A stretch of DNA of 64,000 nucleotides from Hyperoplus lanceolatus. Its lineage: Eukaryota; Chordata; Actinopteri; Uranoscopiformes; Ammodytidae. Each line of letters opens with the position of its first letter. The stretch's first letter is position 1. Positions 61,965 to 64,000 of the stretch are shown one piece after another. Location of the stretch: contig CM049410.1 in the NCBI GenBank assembly GCA_026929865.2, positions 10,557,501-10,621,500 of the forward strand. Direction: 5' to 3'. The translations under genes and the position numbers were made by a program. Under the pieces are notes generated by a model. That model made no database searches. It was not told the origin of the DNA and saw only the letters and a list, made by a program, of their open reading frames with translations.

Positions 61965-62299
61965 AAGAGGGTTCCAGTGGCAACCTGTGAAGCTCTAGTG
62001 AACTACTGCCCAAGAGGGTTAAGGCAGGCTAGAAAATAATGATGGCAAAACAAAATATTGACACTTTGGGCCCAATTTGGACATCTTTTCTAAGGGGGAC
62101 TCACTTTTGTTGCCGCGTTTAGACATTAATGGCTGTGTGTCGAGTTATTTTGAGGGGACGTAAATTTACACTGTTATACAAGCTGTACACTGACTACTTT
62201 ACTTGTATCAAAGTGTCATTTATTCGTGTTGTCGCATGGAAAGATATAAAGAAAATGTGAAGAAAGTGAGGGGTGACTCACTTTTGTGGACGTATATAT

Positions 62300-64000
62300 A
62301 TACCCATACATTTTTTTTTTTTTTTAAGAATCTGCAGTCCAATACACAGTCAATTTTAATGTAATTGCTTCAGCTTTTAAAATCAGTTCAGCACAGTTCA
62401 GTTTTTCTGTGACAATGCCAAGTGTATAAAGTGTGAAGTGGCCTTGTATTTGGCCTGTTCCATTTCTTAACTGGTAGTCAAAACACTTCTGCAAAAGTAT
62501 TCAAAAGAAAACTCAGTGCTGATCTAGGATCAAATATTACAGGTTACATCAGCATTCCCAAAATGCTTACTTTAAGAGGTCCACCTAAAAAATAACACTA
62601 CCCATCACAACAGAAACAATTATTTTATATTTCCTATCTTCACTTCACTACTTCAAAGGCTTGGCCTCACATCAACACACCTATTTTAATATGCACTAGA
62701 GTACAGCCTTAACTGTGGTTGGGAGCTTTAAAAAAATACATGCCTAAGCCGTCTCTTCTGACTGAAAACAAACGGGTTGGGCGGGGAGAAAAGTGGGTTA
62801 GCGGCTGCTCGCAAATGAAGGCAACAAAGTTATACGGACAAGGTCACAAACACTTCCTCACATGTAAACAAACAACCTCGTGGAGCTAAAGACAGAGGCA
62901 GTCCATCTGTCTCTCACCTCTTTACAACCAGACTAGAGACCATTAACTTTAGTGTATTTAACTTGTTTTAACGGCCTTTAATTATTATGGGTGATAATTA
63001 AAGGGATGACGCCACTTTTATGAGGTCAGTACCCATAATTGCCATGTGTGGCACAAGCCTCTATTGTCTGCCCCGAGTACACTGTAAAATGGTTACTGGC
63101 CCTGACACAACTTTGGGTGACTTTTATTTGTAGTAGCCACACAAAAGCAAGGTCTCACTATTTATAGAAATAACTATTAGTGTTATTTGTCAGTCTCATC
63201 AATAGTTGTGTGAACCTATCTTCACGAGTGTACATTATTGTTTTTCACCACAGAGAAAGTGACGAGTGGTTGAATGTAGAGTTTGTATGAGGTGCTGAGA
63301 ATGGACTACACCATAAACTGGTCATAATTTAATGGAACCAAAAACACTGCACACACAGGTTTAAGTTCTATATTTGACATTTGAGGTCCAAAGCCAGTGA
63401 TGCAGTGCAAAACTGGTGAGAATGACACTACTGATCTCCATCCATCCGTGAGCCTTTATGTTGATTACTAATTAATCACAGTAGCTCACTCTGCACGAGC
63501 AGGCAGCAGTGTTCAGCGTTCACTATCCACACACAACAGTGCAGCAGCATTAATAAAAACTGGCTCAATGCAGTCTCTGAGCAACTGCATGGTTGCCTAA
63601 TTGATAAGATAGTAAGCGATAATTGCCAAACGCAAGCTCTGTTGCATTTGGATGGTTGATCGTCTCAGATTGTCATCAACACAACACTGGCTTTTGTAGC
63701 ACAGTCTTAGCAGCCACATTAGCCAACAATAGCAACCTATACGCAATACAATTAGCTTTGTAGTGATGCTGCTTCTTGTAGCTGTGTGAGGTTAGCGTTA
63801 GCTGGAATAACGTTACCTCACATTGCAAATTAAAAAACGCAAGCTAGCCGCATATGTGTGGAAGCTAGCTAAGCTACAGAACACTAGTTAGCATCGCAGC
63901 AAGCCAGCTCATTTTTCGTTTATAACGTTATTACAAGCGTTTGAAGAAACTACAGTTATACCAGGCTAAAGGCACAGGGCAGCCGAGCAGCGTTTAGCTA
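62300..64000. other. Upstream of tcf20, nothing firm recognised
   Basis: Starts with a T-rich tract. GTTAGC/GCTAGC-rich sequence with several AACGTTA motifs at 63780-63940 resembles promoter-proximal DNA of other fish genes, so the tcf20 promoter could lie here or just beyond. No exon can be proved. Confidence 0.3.

Larger units (their letters stand above)
60677..62292. mobile_element. Fold-back Tc1/mariner element
   Basis: The left terminus TA/CAGTATCTCACAAAAGTGAG and the right terminus (inverted, ...CACAAAAGTGAG) lie in a TA-rich tract. The first ~567 bp (60677-61243) and last ~552 bp (61741-62292) are inverted copies, and each holds a terminal repeat plus the C-terminal third of a Tc1 transposase. 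Left arm, minus strand: HDNDPKHTSK and MSPDLNPIEHLWGILKQK. Right arm, plus strand: ANMSPVLNPIEHLWGILKRE. The middle (61244-61740) encodes plus-strand QRLALENRRMSAASI, then VLWSDETKIHLFGSDG and KHGGWSVMVWGC. The N-terminal DNA-binding region is missing and several frame breaks are present, so it cannot make active transposase. Confidence 0.85.

Overview
This window is vertebrate, almost certainly teleost fish, nuclear DNA. Coding sequence is sparse and split by GT-AG introns. Long CA/TG microsatellites are common, and the transposon mix is typical of ray-finned fish: Tc1/mariner, hAT-type elements with 8-bp target duplications, tRNA-derived SINEs, L2/CR1-like LINE ends and palindromic MITEs. 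No prokaryotic-type system, CRISPR array or operon was seen.

Four host genes can be supported. (1) At 224-7265 (minus strand) lies the 5' part of a secreted egg-coat (zona pellucida, ZP2/ZPAX-like) glycoprotein gene. Five exons splice in phase and the gene continues past the left edge. (2) At 22226-24731 (plus) is a complete four-exon, 164-residue PMP22/EMP tetraspan gene, probably emp1. (3) At 26869-31540 (minus) is a complete five-exon, 361-residue gsg1 (claudin-superfamily AMPA-receptor-associated protein). It converges tail to tail on the emp gene, and EMP1 and GSG1 are also near neighbours in human. (4) At 50929-58932 (minus) is tcf20, a large nuclear chromatin co-regulator. It has one 7.1-kb exon plus three small exons that complete an extended PHD finger, 2,448 residues in all. 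The four genes do not form a pathway; emp1 and gsg1 belong to the same tetraspan superfamily.

Transposons fill most of the rest. The ZP gene intron 1 holds a decayed element with long inverted arms (about 2.41-5.79 kb). hAT-like elements lie at 8.58-9.98 kb and 16.33-18.34 kb. A 6.55-kb giant palindrome with an exact 8-bp target duplication lies at 32.77-39.32 kb; a 2.2-kb TG...CA solo-LTR-like insert sits in only one of its arms. A truncated LINE abuts it. Two GC-rich inverted-repeat MITEs lie at 41-43 kb. A nested stack of at least four elements (45.7-50.8 kb) ends just past the tcf20 3' end. A fold-back Tc1 element lies at 60.68-62.29 kb, in the tcf20 5' region.

No clearly undescribed biological system was found. 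The most unusual items are the giant palindrome with its datable insertions, the fold-back Tc1, and the EMP-family protein that lacks both extracellular-loop cysteines.
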